64,000 nucleotides of DNA from Nansenia antarctica (taxonomy: Eukaryota > Chordata > Actinopteri > Argentiniformes > Microstomatidae), in assembly GCA_963989245.1 (NCBI GenBank), contig CAXDII010000596.1, positions 146,001 to 210,000 of the forward strand. The letters run 5' to 3'. The position numbers were made by a program, and so were the translations under genes. Below, in pieces: positions 25,301 to 37,188 of the stretch; within the stretch, counting starts at the first letter, position 1; every line of letters starts with the position of its first letter. The notes under the pieces are model-generated. The model was not told where the DNA came from and ran no database searches. It saw only the letters and a program-made list of their open reading frames with translations.

Positions 25301-28037
25301 TGCTCCTATAATGTAACTCTAAATGACAATCAGAGCAACTTGAATTGCGTGTGTGCAGCCTTTTGCTCAAAAGTGATCGACGTTTCGTTTTCGGAGTCTC
25401 TTTTGACAATCTCTTCGAGAGCTGTTTTCAGTCATTAACAGAGCTGTTCTGAAAGTGTCCAAGCGGCCTGTTCTTAGAGTGGACTGGTTTTTGCATTCGT
25501 TCTCAAGTTATATCAAACTATCAAAGTGTTGTTTTCTGCCTTTCACGAGCACATTTTGACTTGTTGTTGAATAATCCTATAATGTAACTCTAAATGACAA
25601 TCAGAGCAACTTGAATTGCGTGTGTGCAGCCTTTTGCTCAAAAGTGATCAACGTTTCGTTTTCGGAGTCTCTTTTGACAATCTCTTCGAGAGCTGTTTTC
25701 AGTCATTAACAGAGCTGTTCTGAAAGTGTCCAAGCGGCCTGTTCTTAGAGTGGACTGTTTTTTGCATTCGTTCTCAAGTTATATCAAACTATCAAAGTGT
25801 TGTTTTCTGCCTTTCACGAGCACATTTTGACTTGTTGTTGAATAATCCTATAATGTAACTCTAAATGACAATCAGAGCAACTTGAATTGCGTGTGTGCAG
25901 CCTTTTGCTCAAAAGTGATCAACGTTTCGTTTTCGGAGTCTCTTTTGACAATCTCTTCGAGAGCTGTTTTCAGTCATTAACAGAGCTGTTCTGAAAGTGT
26001 CCAAGCGGCCTGTTCTGAGAGTGGACTGTTTTTTGCATTCGTTCTCAAGTTATATCAAACTATCAAAGTGTTGTTTTCTGCCTTTCACGAGCACATTTTG
26101 ACTTGTTGTTGAATAATCCTATAATGTAACTCTAAATGACAATCAGAGCAACTTGAATTGCGTGTGTGCAGCCTTTTGCTCAAAAGTGATCAACGTTTCG
26201 TTTTCGGAGTCTCTTTTGACAATCTCTTCGAGAGCTGTTTTCAGTCATTAACAGAGCTGTTCTGAAAGTGTCCAAGCGGCCTGTTCTGAGAGTGGACTGT
26301 TTTTTGCATTCGTTCTCAAGTTATATCAAACTATCAAAGTGTTGTTTTCTGCCTTTCACGAGCACATTTTGACTTGTTGTTGAATGCTCCTATAATGTAA
26401 CTCTAAATGACAATCAGAGCAACTTGAATTGCGTGTGTGCAGCCTTTTGCTCAAAAGTGATCGACGTTTCGTTTTCGGAGTCTCTTTTGACAATCTCTTC
26501 GAGAGCTGTTTTCAGTCATTAACAGAGCTGTTCTGAAAGTGTCCAAGCGGCCTGTTCTTAGAGTGGACTGGTTTTTGCATTCGTTCTCAAGTTATATCAA
26601 ACTATCAAAGTGTTGTTTTCTGCCTTTCACGAGCACATTTTGACTTGTTGTTGAATAATCCTATAATGTAACTCTAAATGACAATCAGAGCAACTTGAAT
26701 TGCGTGTGTGCAGCCTTTTGCTCAAAAGTGATCAACGTTTCGTTTTCGGAGTCTCTTTTGACAATCTCTTCGAGAGCTGTTTTCAGTCATTAACAGAGCT
26801 GTTCTGAAAGTGTCCAAGCGGCCTGTTCTTAGAGTGGACTGTTTTTTGCATTCGTTCTCAAGTTATATCAAACTATCAAAGTGTTGTTTTCTGCCTTTCA
26901 CGAGCACATTTTGACTTGTTGTTGAATAATCCTATAATGTAACTCTAAATGACAATCAGAGCAACTTGAATTGCGTGTGTGCAGCCTTTTGCTCAAAAGT
27001 GATCAACGTTTCGTTTTCGGAGTCTCTTTTGACAATCTCTTCGAGAGCTGTTTTCAGTCATTAACAGAGCTGTTCTGAAAGTGTCCAAGCGGCCTGTTCT
27101 GAGAGTGGACTGTTTTTTGCATTCGTTCTCAAGTTATATCAAACTATCAAAGTGTTGTTTTCTGCCTTTCACGAGCACATTTTGACTTGTTGTTGAATAA
27201 TCCTATAATGTAACTCTAAATGACAATCAGAGCAACTTGAATTGCGTGTGTGCAGCCTTTTGCTCAAAAGTGATCAACGTTTCGTTTTCGGAGTCTCTTT
27301 TGACAATCTCTTCGAGAGCTGTTTTCAGTCATTAACAGAGCTGTTCTGAAAGTGTCCAAGCGGCCTGTTCTTAGAGTGGACTGGTTTTTGCATTCGTTCT
27401 CAAGTTATATCAAACTATCAAAGTGTTGTTTTCTGCCTTTCACGAGCACATTTTGACTTGTTGTTGAATAATCCTATAATGTAACTCTAAATGACAATCA
27501 GAGCAACTTGAATTGCGTGTGTGCAGCCTTTTGCTCAAAAGTGATCAACGTTTCGTTTTCGGAGTCTCTTTTGACAATCTCTTCGAGAGCTGTTTTCAGT
27601 CATTAACAGAGCTGTTCTGAAAGTGTCCAAGCGGCCTGTTCTGAGAGTGGACTGTTTTTTGCATTCGTTCTCAAGTTATATCAAACTATCAAAGTGTTGT
27701 TTTCTGCCTTTCACGAGCACATTTTGACTTGTTGTTGAATGCTCCTATAATGTAACTCTAAATGACAATCAGAGCAACTTGAATTGCGTGTGTGCAGCCT
27801 TTTGCTCAAAAGTGATCAACGTTTCGTTTTCGGAGTCTCTTTTGACAATCTCTTCGAGAGCTGTTTTCAGTCATTAACAGAGCTGTTCTGAAAGTGTCCA
27901 AGCGGCCTGTTCTTAGAGTGGACTGGTTTTTGCATTCGTTCTCAAGTTATATCAAACTATCAAAGTGTTGTTTTCTGCCTTTCACGAGCACATTTTGACT
28001 TGTTGTTGAATAATCCTATAATGTAACTCTAAATGAC
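22347..28037. repeat. Higher-order repeat block C (2981-bp 11-mer with nested 1084-bp 4-mer)
   Basis: The private change GATCGACG marks monomers starting at 22347, 23431, 25328 and 26412. The 1084-bp pairs equal four monomers, and 22347 to 25328 is 2981 bp, or eleven monomers. Order after each marker is TTCTTAG, TTCTGAG, then TTCTGAG with TGAATGCTCC (or an extended set of GACTGGTTTT and TTCTGAG monomers). The second 11-mer is complete for ten monomers and then changes type at 28038, where a 261-bp monomer replaces the expected 271-bp one. Two nested levels of duplication are therefore visible. Confidence 0.88.
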
Positions 28038-31000
28038 AATCAGAGCAACTTGAATTGCGTGTGTGCAGCCTTTTGCTCAAAAGTGATCAACGTTTCGTTT
28101 TCGGAGTCTCTTTTGACAATCTCTTTGAGAGCTGTTTTCAGTCATTAACAGAGCTGTTCTGAAAGTGTCCAAGCGGCCTGTTCTTAGAGTGGACTGTTTT
28201 TTGCATTCGTTCTCAAGTTCTATCAGTGTTGTTTTCTGCCTTTCATGAGCACATTTTGACTTGTTGTTGAATAATCCTATAATGTAACTCTAAATGACAA
28301 TCAGAGAAACTTGAATTGCGTGTGTGCAGCCTTTTGCTCAAAAGTGATCAACGTTTCGTTTTCGGAGTCTCTTTTGACAATCTCTTCGAGAGCTGTTTTC
28401 AGTCATTAACAGAGCTGTTCTGAAAGTGTCCAAGCGGCCTGTTCTGAGAGTGGACTGTTTTTTGCATTCGTTCTCAAGTTCTATCAGTGTTGTTTTCTGC
28501 TTTTCTGGAGCACATTTTGACTTGTTGCTGAATGCTCCTATAATGTAACTCTAAATGACAATCAGAGCAACTTGAATTGCGTGTGTGCAGCCTTTTGCTC
28601 AAAAGTGATCAACGTTTCGTTTTCGGAGACTCTTTTGACAATCTCTTCGAGAGCTGTTTTCAGTCATTAACAGAGCTGTTCTGAAAGTGTCCAAGCGGCC
28701 TGTTCTTAGAGTGGACTGTTGTTTGCATTCGTTCTCAAGTTATATCAAACTATCAAAGTGTTGTTTTCTGCCTTTCACGAGCACATTTTGACTTGTTGTT
28801 GAATAATCCTATAATGTAACTCTAAATGACAATCAGAGCAACTTGAATTGCGTGTGTGCAGCCTTTTGCTCAAAAGTGATCAACGTTTCGTTTTCGGAGT
28901 CTCTTTTGACAATCTCTTCGAGAGCTGTTTTCAGTCATTAACAGAGCTGTTCTGAAAGTGTCCAAGCGGCCTGTTCTTAGAGTGGACTGTTTTTTGCATT
29001 CGTTCTCAAGTTATATCAAACTATCAAAGTGTTGTTTTCTGCCTTTCACGAGCACATTTTGACTTGTTGTTGAATAATCCTATAATGTAACTCTAAATGA
29101 CAATCAGAGCAACTTGAATTGCGTGTGTGCAGCCTTTTGCTCAAAAGTGATCAACGTTTCGTTTTCGGAGTCTCTTTTGACAATCTCTTCGAGAGCTGTT
29201 TTCAGTCATTAACAGAGCTGTTCTGAAAGTGTCCAAGCGGCCTGTTCTTAGAGTGGACTGTTTTTTGCATTCGTTCTCAAGTTATATCAAACTATCAAAG
29301 TGTTGTTTTCTGCCTTTCACGAGCACATTTTGACTTGTTGCTGAATGCTCCTATAATGTAACTCTAAATGACAATCAGAGCAACTTGAATTGCGTGTGTG
29401 CAGCCTTTTGCTCAAAAGTGATCAACGTTTCGTTTTCGGAGTCTCTTTTGACAATCTCTTCGAGAGCTGTTTTCAGTCATTAACAGAGCTGTTCTAAAAG
29501 TGTCCAAGCGGCCTGTTCTTAGAGTGGACTGTTTTTTGCATTCGTTCTCAAGTTATATCAAACTATCAAAGTGTTGTTTTCTGCCTTTCACGAGCACATT
29601 TTGACTTGTTGTTGAATAATCCTATAATGTAACTCTAAATGACAATCAGAGCAACTTGAATTGCGTGTGTGCAGCCTTTTGCTCAAAAGTGATCAACGTT
29701 TCGTTTTCAGAGTCTCTTTTGACAATCTCTTCGAGAGCTGTTTTCAGTCATTAACAGAGCTGTTCTGAAAGTGTCCAAGCGGCCTGTTCTTAGAGTGGAC
29801 TGTTTTTTGCATTCGTTCTCAAGTTATATCAAACTATCAAAGGGTTGTTTTCTGCCTTTCACGAGCACATTTTGACTTGTTGTTGAATAATCCTATAATG
29901 TAACTCTAAATGACAATCAGAGCAACTTGAATTGCGTGTGTGCAGCCTTTTGCTCAAAAGTGATCAACGTTTCGTTTTCGGAGTCTCTTTTGACAATCTC
30001 TTCGAGAGCTGTTTTCAGTCATTAACAGAGCTGTTCTGAAAGTGTCCAAGCGGCCTGTTCTTAGAGTGGACTGTTTTTTGCATTCGTTCTCAAGTTATAT
30101 CAAACTATCAAAGTGTTGTTTTCTGCCTTTCACGAGCACATTTTGACTTGTTGTTGAATAATCCTATAATGTAACTCTAAATGACAATCAGAGCAACTTG
30201 AATTGCGTGTGTGCAGCCTTTTGCTCAAAAGTGATCAACGTTTCGTTTTCAGAGTATCTTTTGACAATCTCTTCGAGAGCTGTTTTCAGTCATTAACAGA
30301 GCTGTTCTGAAAGTGTCCAAGCGGCCTGTTCTGAGAGTGGACTGTTTTTTGCATTCGTTCTCAAGTTCTATCAGTGTTGTTTTCTGCTTTTCTGGAGCAC
30401 ATTTTGAGTTGTTGCTGAATGCTCCTATAATGTAACTCTAAATGACAATCAGAGCAACTTGAATTGCGTGTGTGCAGCCTTTTGCTCAAAAGTGATCAAC
30501 GTTTCGTTTTCGGAGTCTCTTTTCACAATCTCTTCGAGAGCTGTTTTCAGTCATTAACAGAGCTGTTCTGAAAGTGTCCAAGCGGCCTGTTCTGAGAGTG
30601 GACTGTTTTTTGCATTCGTTCTCAAGTTATATCAAACTATCAAAGTGTTGTTTTCTGCCTTTCACGAGCACATTTTGACTTGTTGTTGAATAATCCTATA
30701 ATGTAACTCTAAATGACAATCAGAGCAACTTGAATTGCGTGTGTGCAGCTTTTTGCTCAAAAGTGATCAACGTTTCGTTTTCGGAGTCTCTTTTGACAAT
30801 CTCTTCGAGAGCTGTTTTCAGTCATTAACAGAGCTGTTCTGAAAGTGTCCAAGCGGCCTGTTCTTAGAGTGGACTGTTTTTTGCATTCGTTCTCAAGTTA
30901 TATCAAACTATCAAAGTGTTGTTTTCTGCCTTTCACGAGCACATTTTGACTTGTTGTTGAATAATCCTATAATGTAACTCTAAATGACAATCAGAGCAAC

Positions 31001-31259
31001 TTGAATTGCGTGTGTGCAGCTTTTTGCTCAAAAGTGATCAACGTTTCGTTTTCGGAGTCTCTTTTGACAATCTCTTCGAGAGCTGTTTTCAGTCATTAAC
31101 AGAGCTGTTCTGAAAGTGTCCAAGCGGCCTGTTCTTAGAGTGGACTGTTTTTTGCATTCGTTCTCAAGTTATATCAAACTATCAAAGTGTTGTTTTCTGC
31201 CTTTCACGAGCACATTTTGACTTGTTGTTGAATAATCCTATAATGTAACTCTAAATGAC
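28038..31259. repeat. Satellite block with TTTCATGAG/GAGAAAC pair and core cassette
   Basis: Two adjacent 261-bp monomers (28038 with TTTCATGAG, 28299 with CAGAGAAAC) are followed by one with GGAGACTCTT and GACTGTTGTTTG (28560). This trio recurs at 41087-41879, and related copies of the pair appear near 52.7, 57.2 and 59.6 kb. From 29373 the core cassette follows: TTCTAAAAG, AAAGGGTTG, consensus, 261-bp AGTATCTTTT, TTCTGAG, and two GCAGCTTTTTG monomers. Nothing other than satellite is present. Confidence 0.87.
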
Positions 31260-34200
31260 AATCAGAGCAACTTGAATTGCGTGTGTGCAGCCTTTTGCTC
31301 AAAAGTGATCAACGTTTCGTTTTCGGAGTCTCTTTTGACAATCTCTTCGAGAGCTGTTTTCAGTCATTAACAGAGCTGTTCTGAAAGTGTCCAAGCGGCC
31401 TGTTCTTAGAGTGGACTGTTTTTTGCATTCGTTCTCAAGTTATATCAAACTATCAAAGTGTTGTTTCTGCCTTTCACGAGCACATTTTGACTTGTTGTTG
31501 AATAATCCTATAATGTAACTCTAAATGACAATCAGAGCAACTTGAATTGCGTGTGTGCAGCCTTTTGCTCAAAAGTGATCAACGTTTCGTTTTCGGAGTC
31601 TCTTTTGACAATCTCTTCGAGAGCTGTTTTCAGTCATTAACAGAGCTGTTCTGAAAGTGTCCAAGCGGCCTGTTCTTAGAGTGGACTGTTTTTTGCATTC
31701 GTTCTCAAGTTATATCAAACTATCAAAGTGTTGTTTTCTGCCTTTCACGAGCACATTTTGACTTGTTGTTGAATAATCCTATAATGTAACTCTAAATGAC
31801 AATCAGAGCAACTTGAATTGCGTGTGTGCAGCTTTTTGCTCAAAAGTGATCAACGTTTCGTTTTCGGAGTCTCTTTTGACAATCTCTTCGAGAGCTGTTT
31901 TCAGTCATTAACAGAGCTGTTCTGAAAGTGTCCAAGCGGCCTGTTCTTAGAGTGGACTGTTTTTTGCATTCGTTCTCAAGTTATATCAAACTATCAAAGT
32001 GTTGTTTTCTGCCTTTCACGAGCACATTTTGACTTGTTGTTGAATAATCCTATAATGTAACTCTAAATGACAATCAGAGCAACTTGAATTGCGTGTGTGC
32101 AGCCTTTTGCTCAAAAGTGATCAACGTTTCGTTTTCGGAGTCTCTTTTGACAATCTCTTCGAGAGCTGTTTTCAGTCATTAACAGAGCTGTTCTGAAAGT
32201 GTCCAAGCGGCCTGTTCTTAGAGTGGACTGTTTTTTGCATTCGTTCTCAAGTTATATCAAACTATCAAAGTGTTGTTTCTGCCTTTCACGAGCACATTTT
32301 GACTTGTTGTTGAATAATCCTATAATGTAACTCTAAATGACAATCAGAGCAACTTGAATTGCGTGTGTGCAGCCTTTTGCTCAAAAGTGATCAACGTTTC
32401 GTTTTCGGAGTCTCTTTTGACAATCTCTTCGAGAGCTGTTTTCAGTCATTAACAGAGCTGTTCTGAAAGTGTCCAAGCGGCCTGTTCTGAGAGTGGACTG
32501 TTTTTTGCATTCGTTCTCAAGTTATATCAAACTATCAAAGTGTTGTTTTCTGCCTTTCACGAGCACATTTTGACTTGTTGTTGAATAATCCTATAATGTA
32601 ACTCTAAATGACAATCAGAGCAACTTGAATTGCGTGTGTGCAGCTTTTTGCTCAAAAGTGATCAACGTTTCGTTTTCGGAGTCTCTTTTGACAATCTCTT
32701 CGAGAGCTGTTTTCAGTCATTAACAGAGCTGTTCTGAAAGTGTCCAAGCGGCCTGTTCTTAGAGTGGACTGTTTTTTGCATTCGTTCTCAAGTTATATCA
32801 AACTATCAAAGTGTTGTTTCTGCCTTTCACGAGCACATTTTGACTTGTTGTTGAATAATCCTATAATGTAACTCTAAATGACAATCAGAGCAACTTGAAT
32901 TGCGTGTGTGCAGCCTTTTGCTCAAAAGTGATCAACGTTTCGTTTTCGGAGTCTCTTTTGACAATCTCTTCGAGAGCTGTTTTCAGTCATTAACAGAGCT
33001 GTTCTGAAAGTGTCCAAGCGGCCTGTTCTTAGAGTGGACTGTTTTTTGCATTCGTTCTCAAGTTATATCAAACTATCAAAGTGTTGTTTTCTGCCTTTCA
33101 CGAGCACATTTTGACTTGTTGTTGAATAATCCTATAATGTAACTCTAAATGACAATCAGAGCAACTTGAATTGCGTGTGTGCAGCTTTTTGCTCAAAAGT
33201 GATCAACGTTTCGTTTTCGGAGTCTCTTTTGACAATCTCTTCGAGAGCTGTTTTCAGTCATTAACAGAGCTGTTCTGAAAGTGTCCAAGCGGCCTGTTCT
33301 TAGAGTGGACTGTTTTTTGCATTCGTTCTCAAGTTATATCAAACTATCAAAGTGTTGTTTTCTGCCTTTCACGAGCACATTTTGACTTGTTGTTGAATAA
33401 TCCTATAATGTAACTCTAAATGACAATCAGAGCAACTTGAATTGCGTGTGTGCAGCCTTTTGCTCAAAAGTGATCAACGTTTCGTTTTCGGAGTCTCTTT
33501 TGACAATCTCTTCGAGAGCTGTTTTCAGTCATTAACAGAGCTGTTCTGAAAGTGTCCAAGCGGCCTGTTCTTAGAGTGGACTGTTTTTTGCATTCGTTCT
33601 CAAGTTATATCAAACTATCAAAGTGTTGTTTCTGCCTTTCACGAGCACATTTTGACTTGTTGTTGAATAATCCTATAATGTAACTCTAAATGACAATCAG
33701 AGCAACTTGAATTGCGTGTGTGCAGCCTTTTGCTCAAAAGTGATCAACGTTTCGTTTTCGGAGTCTCTTTTGACAATCTCTTCGAGAGCTGTTTTCAGTC
33801 ATTAACAGAGCTGTTCTGAAAGTGTCCAAGCGGCCTGTTCTGAGAGTGGACTGTTTTTTGCATTCGTTCTCAAGTTATATCAAACTATCAAAGTGTTGTT
33901 TTCTGCCTTTCACGAGCACATTTTGACTTGTTGTTGAATAATCCTATAATGTAACTCTAAATGACAATCAGAGCAACTTGAATTGCGTGTGTGCAGCTTT
34001 TTGCTCAAAAGTGATCAACGTTTCGTTTTCGGAGTCTCTTTTGACAATCTCTTCGAGAGCTGTTTTCAGTCATTAACAGAGCTGTTCTGAAAGTGTCCAA
34101 GCGGCCTGTTCTTAGAGTGGACTGTTTTTTGCATTCGTTCTCAAGTTATATCAAACTATCAAAGTGTTGTTTTCTGCCTTTCACGAGCACATTTTGACTT

Positions 34201-36838
34201 GTTGTTGAATAATCCTATAATGTAACTCTAAATGACAATCAGAGCAACTTGAATTGCGTGTGTGCAGCTTTTTGCTCAAAAGTGATCAACGTTTCGTTTT
34301 CGGAGTCTCTTTTGACAATCTCTTCGAGAGCTGTTTTCAGTCATTAACAGAGCTGTTCTGAAAGTGTCCAAGCGGCCTGTTCTTAGAGTGGACTGTTTTT
34401 TGCATTCGTTCTCAAGTTATATCAAACTATCAAAGTGTTGTTTTCTGCCTTTCACGAGCACATTTTGACTTGTTGTTGAATAATCCTATAATGTAACTCT
34501 AAATGACAATCAGAGCAACTTGAATTGCGTGTGTGCAGCCTTTTGCTCAAAAGTGATCAACGTTTCGTTTTCGGAGTCTCTTTTGACAATCTCTTCGAGA
34601 GCTGTTTTCAGTCATTAACAGAGCTGTTCTGAAAGTGTCCAAGCGGCCTGTTCTTAGAGTGGACTGTTTTTTGCATTCGTTCTCAAGTTATATCAAACTA
34701 TCAAAGTGTTGTTTCTGCCTTTCACGAGCACATTTTGACTTGTTGTTGAATAATCCTATAATGTAACTCTAAATGACAATCAGAGCAACTTGAATTGCGT
34801 GTGTGCAGCCTTTTGCTCAAAAGTGATCAACGTTTCGTTTTCGGAGTCTCTTTTGACAATCTCTTCGAGAGCTGTTTTCAGTCATTAACAGAGCTGTTCT
34901 GAAAGTGTCCAAGCGGCCTGTTCTGAGAGTGGACTGTTTTTTGCATTCGTTCTCAAGTTATATCAAACTATCAAAGTGTTGTTTTCTGCCTTTCACGAGC
35001 ACATTTTGACTTGTTGTTGAATAATCCTATAATGTAACTCTAAATGACAATCAGAGCAACTTGAATTGCGTGTGTGCAGCTTTTTGCTCAAAAGTGATCA
35101 ACGTTTCGTTTTCGGAGTCTCTTTTGACAATCGCTTCGAGAGCTGTTTTCAGTCATTAACAGAGCTGTTCTGAAAGTGTCCAAGCGGCCTGTTCTTAGAG
35201 TGGACTGTTTTTTGCATTCGTTCTCAAGTTATATCAAACTATCAAAGTGTTGTTTTCTGCCTTTCACGAGCACATTTTGACTTGTTGTTGAATAATCCTA
35301 TAATGTAACTCTAAATGACAATCAGAGCAACTTGAATTGCGTGTGTGCAGCCTTTTGCTCAAAAGTGATCAACGTTTCGTTTTCAGAGTCTCTTTTGACA
35401 ATCTCTTCGAGAGCTGTTTTCAGTCATTAACAGAGCTGTTCTGAAAGTGTCCAAGCGGCCTGTTCTTAGAGTGGACTGTTTTTTGCATTCGTTCTCAAGT
35501 TATATCAAACTATCAAAGTGTTGTTTCTGCCTTTCACGAGCACATTTTGACTTGTTGTTGAATAATCCTATAATGTAACTCTAAATGACAATCAGAGCAA
35601 CTTGAATTGCGTGTGTGCAGCCTTTTGCTCAAAAGTGATCAACGTTTCGTTTTCGGAGTCTCTTTTGACAATCTCTTCGAGAGCTGTTTTCAGTCATTAA
35701 CAGAGCTGTTCTGAAAGTGTCCAAGCGGCCTGTTCTTAGAGTGGACTGTTTTTTGCATTCGTTCTCAAGTTATATCAAACTATCAAAGTGTTGTTTTCTG
35801 CCTTTCACGAGCACATTTTGACTTGTTGTTGAATAATCCTATAATGTAACTCTAAATGACAACCAGAGCACCTTGAATTGCGTGTGTGCAGCCTTTTGCT
35901 CAAAAGTGATCAACGTTTCGTTTTCGGAGTCTCTTTTGACAATCTCTTCGAGAGCTGTTTTCAGTCATTAACAGAGCTGTTCTGAAAGTGTCCAAGCGGC
36001 CTGTTCTGAGAGTGGACTGTTTTTTGCATTCGTTCTCAAGTTATATCAAACTATCAAAGTGTTGTTTTCTGCCTTTCACGAGCACATTTTGACTTGTTGT
36101 TGAATAATCCTATAATGTAACTCTAAATGACAATCAGAGCAACTTGAATTGCGTGTGTGCAGCCTTTTGCTCAAAAGTGATCAACGTTTCGTTTTCGGAG
36201 TCTCTTTTGACAATCTCTTCGAGAGCTGTTTTCAGTCATTAACAGAGCTGTTCTGAAAGTGTCCAAGCGGCCTGTTCTGAGAGTGGACTGTTTTTTGCAT
36301 TCGTTCTCAAGTTATATCAAACTATCAAAGTGTTGTTTTCTGCCTTTCACGAGCACATTTTGACTTGTTGTTGAATGCTCCTATAATGTAACTCTAAATG
36401 ACAATCAGAGCAACTTGAATTGCGTGTGTGCAGCCTTTTGCTCAAAAGTGATCAACGTTTCGTTTTCGGAGTCTCTTTTGACAATCTCTTCGAGAGCTGT
36501 TTTCAGTCATTAACAGAGCTGTTCTGAAAGTGTCCAAGCGGCCTGTTCTTAGAGTGGACTGGTTTTTGCATTCGTTCTCAAGTTATATCAAACTATCAAA
36601 GTGTTGTTTTCTGCCTTTCACGAGCACATTTTGACTTGTTGTTGAATAATCCTATAATGTAACTCTAAATGACAATCAGAGCAACTTGAATTGCGTGTGT
36701 GCAGCCTTTTGCTCAAAAGTGATCAACGTTTCGTTTTCGGAGTCTCTTTTGACAATCTCTTCGAGAGCTGTTTTCAGTCATTAACAGAGCTGTTCTGAAA
36801 GTGTCCAAGCGGCCTGTTCTTAGAGTGGACTGTTTTTT
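31260..36838. repeat. Satellite block with 270-bp one-T-deleted monomers
   Basis: Monomers reading GTGTTGTTTCTGCC, one T fewer than usual (270 bp), start at 31260, 32072, 32613, 33425, 34508 and 35320. Between 33425 and 34508 the order is 270-bp, TTCTGAG, GCAGCTTTTTG, GCAGCTTTTTG: a 1083-bp 4-mer that starts again and then changes. A monomer with CAACCAGAGCACC starts at 35861. The block ends in the monomer at 36674, cut by the LINE after its T6 tract. Confidence 0.87.
36835..36838. repeat. Target-site duplication, left copy (TTTT)
   Basis: The last four of six T residues of the interrupted monomer directly abut the 3' end of the LINE. Because the cDNA strand here is the plus strand, this T-run would have been the primer, with the nick between the T6 tract and GCATTC. 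Confidence 0.7.
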
Positions 36839-37188
36839 AGATAGATAGACTTTATTTGTCATTGTTACAGTACAGGTACCAAACAACGAAATTTAGGAGG
36901 GGAGGCTCCCCTGGTGTTTAAGAAAGGAAAAAGAAACACATTTTGGAAAAAGCATAGATGCATAAAATCACAAGAAGATAAGGAGCTGGTTTACATCAAT
37001 AGAGGCTATGTACACAATCCACTGTACTATACTGCACAGATAGTCAACTAGGGTTGTATTGCACAAGAAAGTATTTTTTCACATTTTTTTTTTAAAGTGT
37101 CACAGTTTGCAGGCTTGAAAATGTACATGTTTGTGCCTCAGCACTAGCTGCCATTACAATCCGTCCGGACTTGTCCTGGGCCCAGAAC
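36839..37188 (-). other. LINE 3' UTR and tail
   Basis: About 350 nt lie between the stop codon and the 3' end of the element. On the element strand the sequence ends GACAAATAAAGTC followed by TATCTATCT, so a polyadenylation-type hexamer lies a few bases before a tetranucleotide tail of about two to three units. An internal A10 run (T10 on the plus strand, 37084-37093) is also present. In this group the extreme 3' end is normally recognised by the element's own reverse transcriptase; the exact recognition region cannot be defined here. Confidence 0.8.
36851..36856 (-). other. AATAAA polyadenylation-type signal of the LINE
   Basis: TTTATT on the plus strand reads AATAAA on the element strand, 12 nt from the 3' junction. 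It may serve RNA 3' processing or simply be part of the conserved 3' end recognised by the reverse transcriptase. Confidence 0.6.

Larger units (their letters stand above)
1..36838. repeat. 271-bp satellite array, left segment
   Basis: This is a continuous head-to-tail tandem array. Repeat starts, taken at AATCAGAGCA, fall at 1, 272, 543, 804, 1075, 1346 and so on; the usual step is exactly 271 bp. I count 136 complete monomers plus a 165-bp start of a 137th that is cut by the LINE. Length variants are discrete: 261 bp (10-bp loss), 263 bp (8-bp loss), 270 bp (one T lost), 273 bp (two bases gained) and one 216-bp monomer. All copies share one orientation, and neighbours differ at only a few positions. 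No ORF, RNA gene or second transposon is visible. A 271-bp step changes reading frame at every monomer, which argues against coding. The size and homogeneity fit centromeric or heterochromatic satellite, but location cannot be read from sequence alone. Confidence 0.98.

Noticed and set aside
1..36838. CRISPR-like direct repeats
   Set aside because: The repeats are 271 bp and abut each other with no unique spacers or cas genes.
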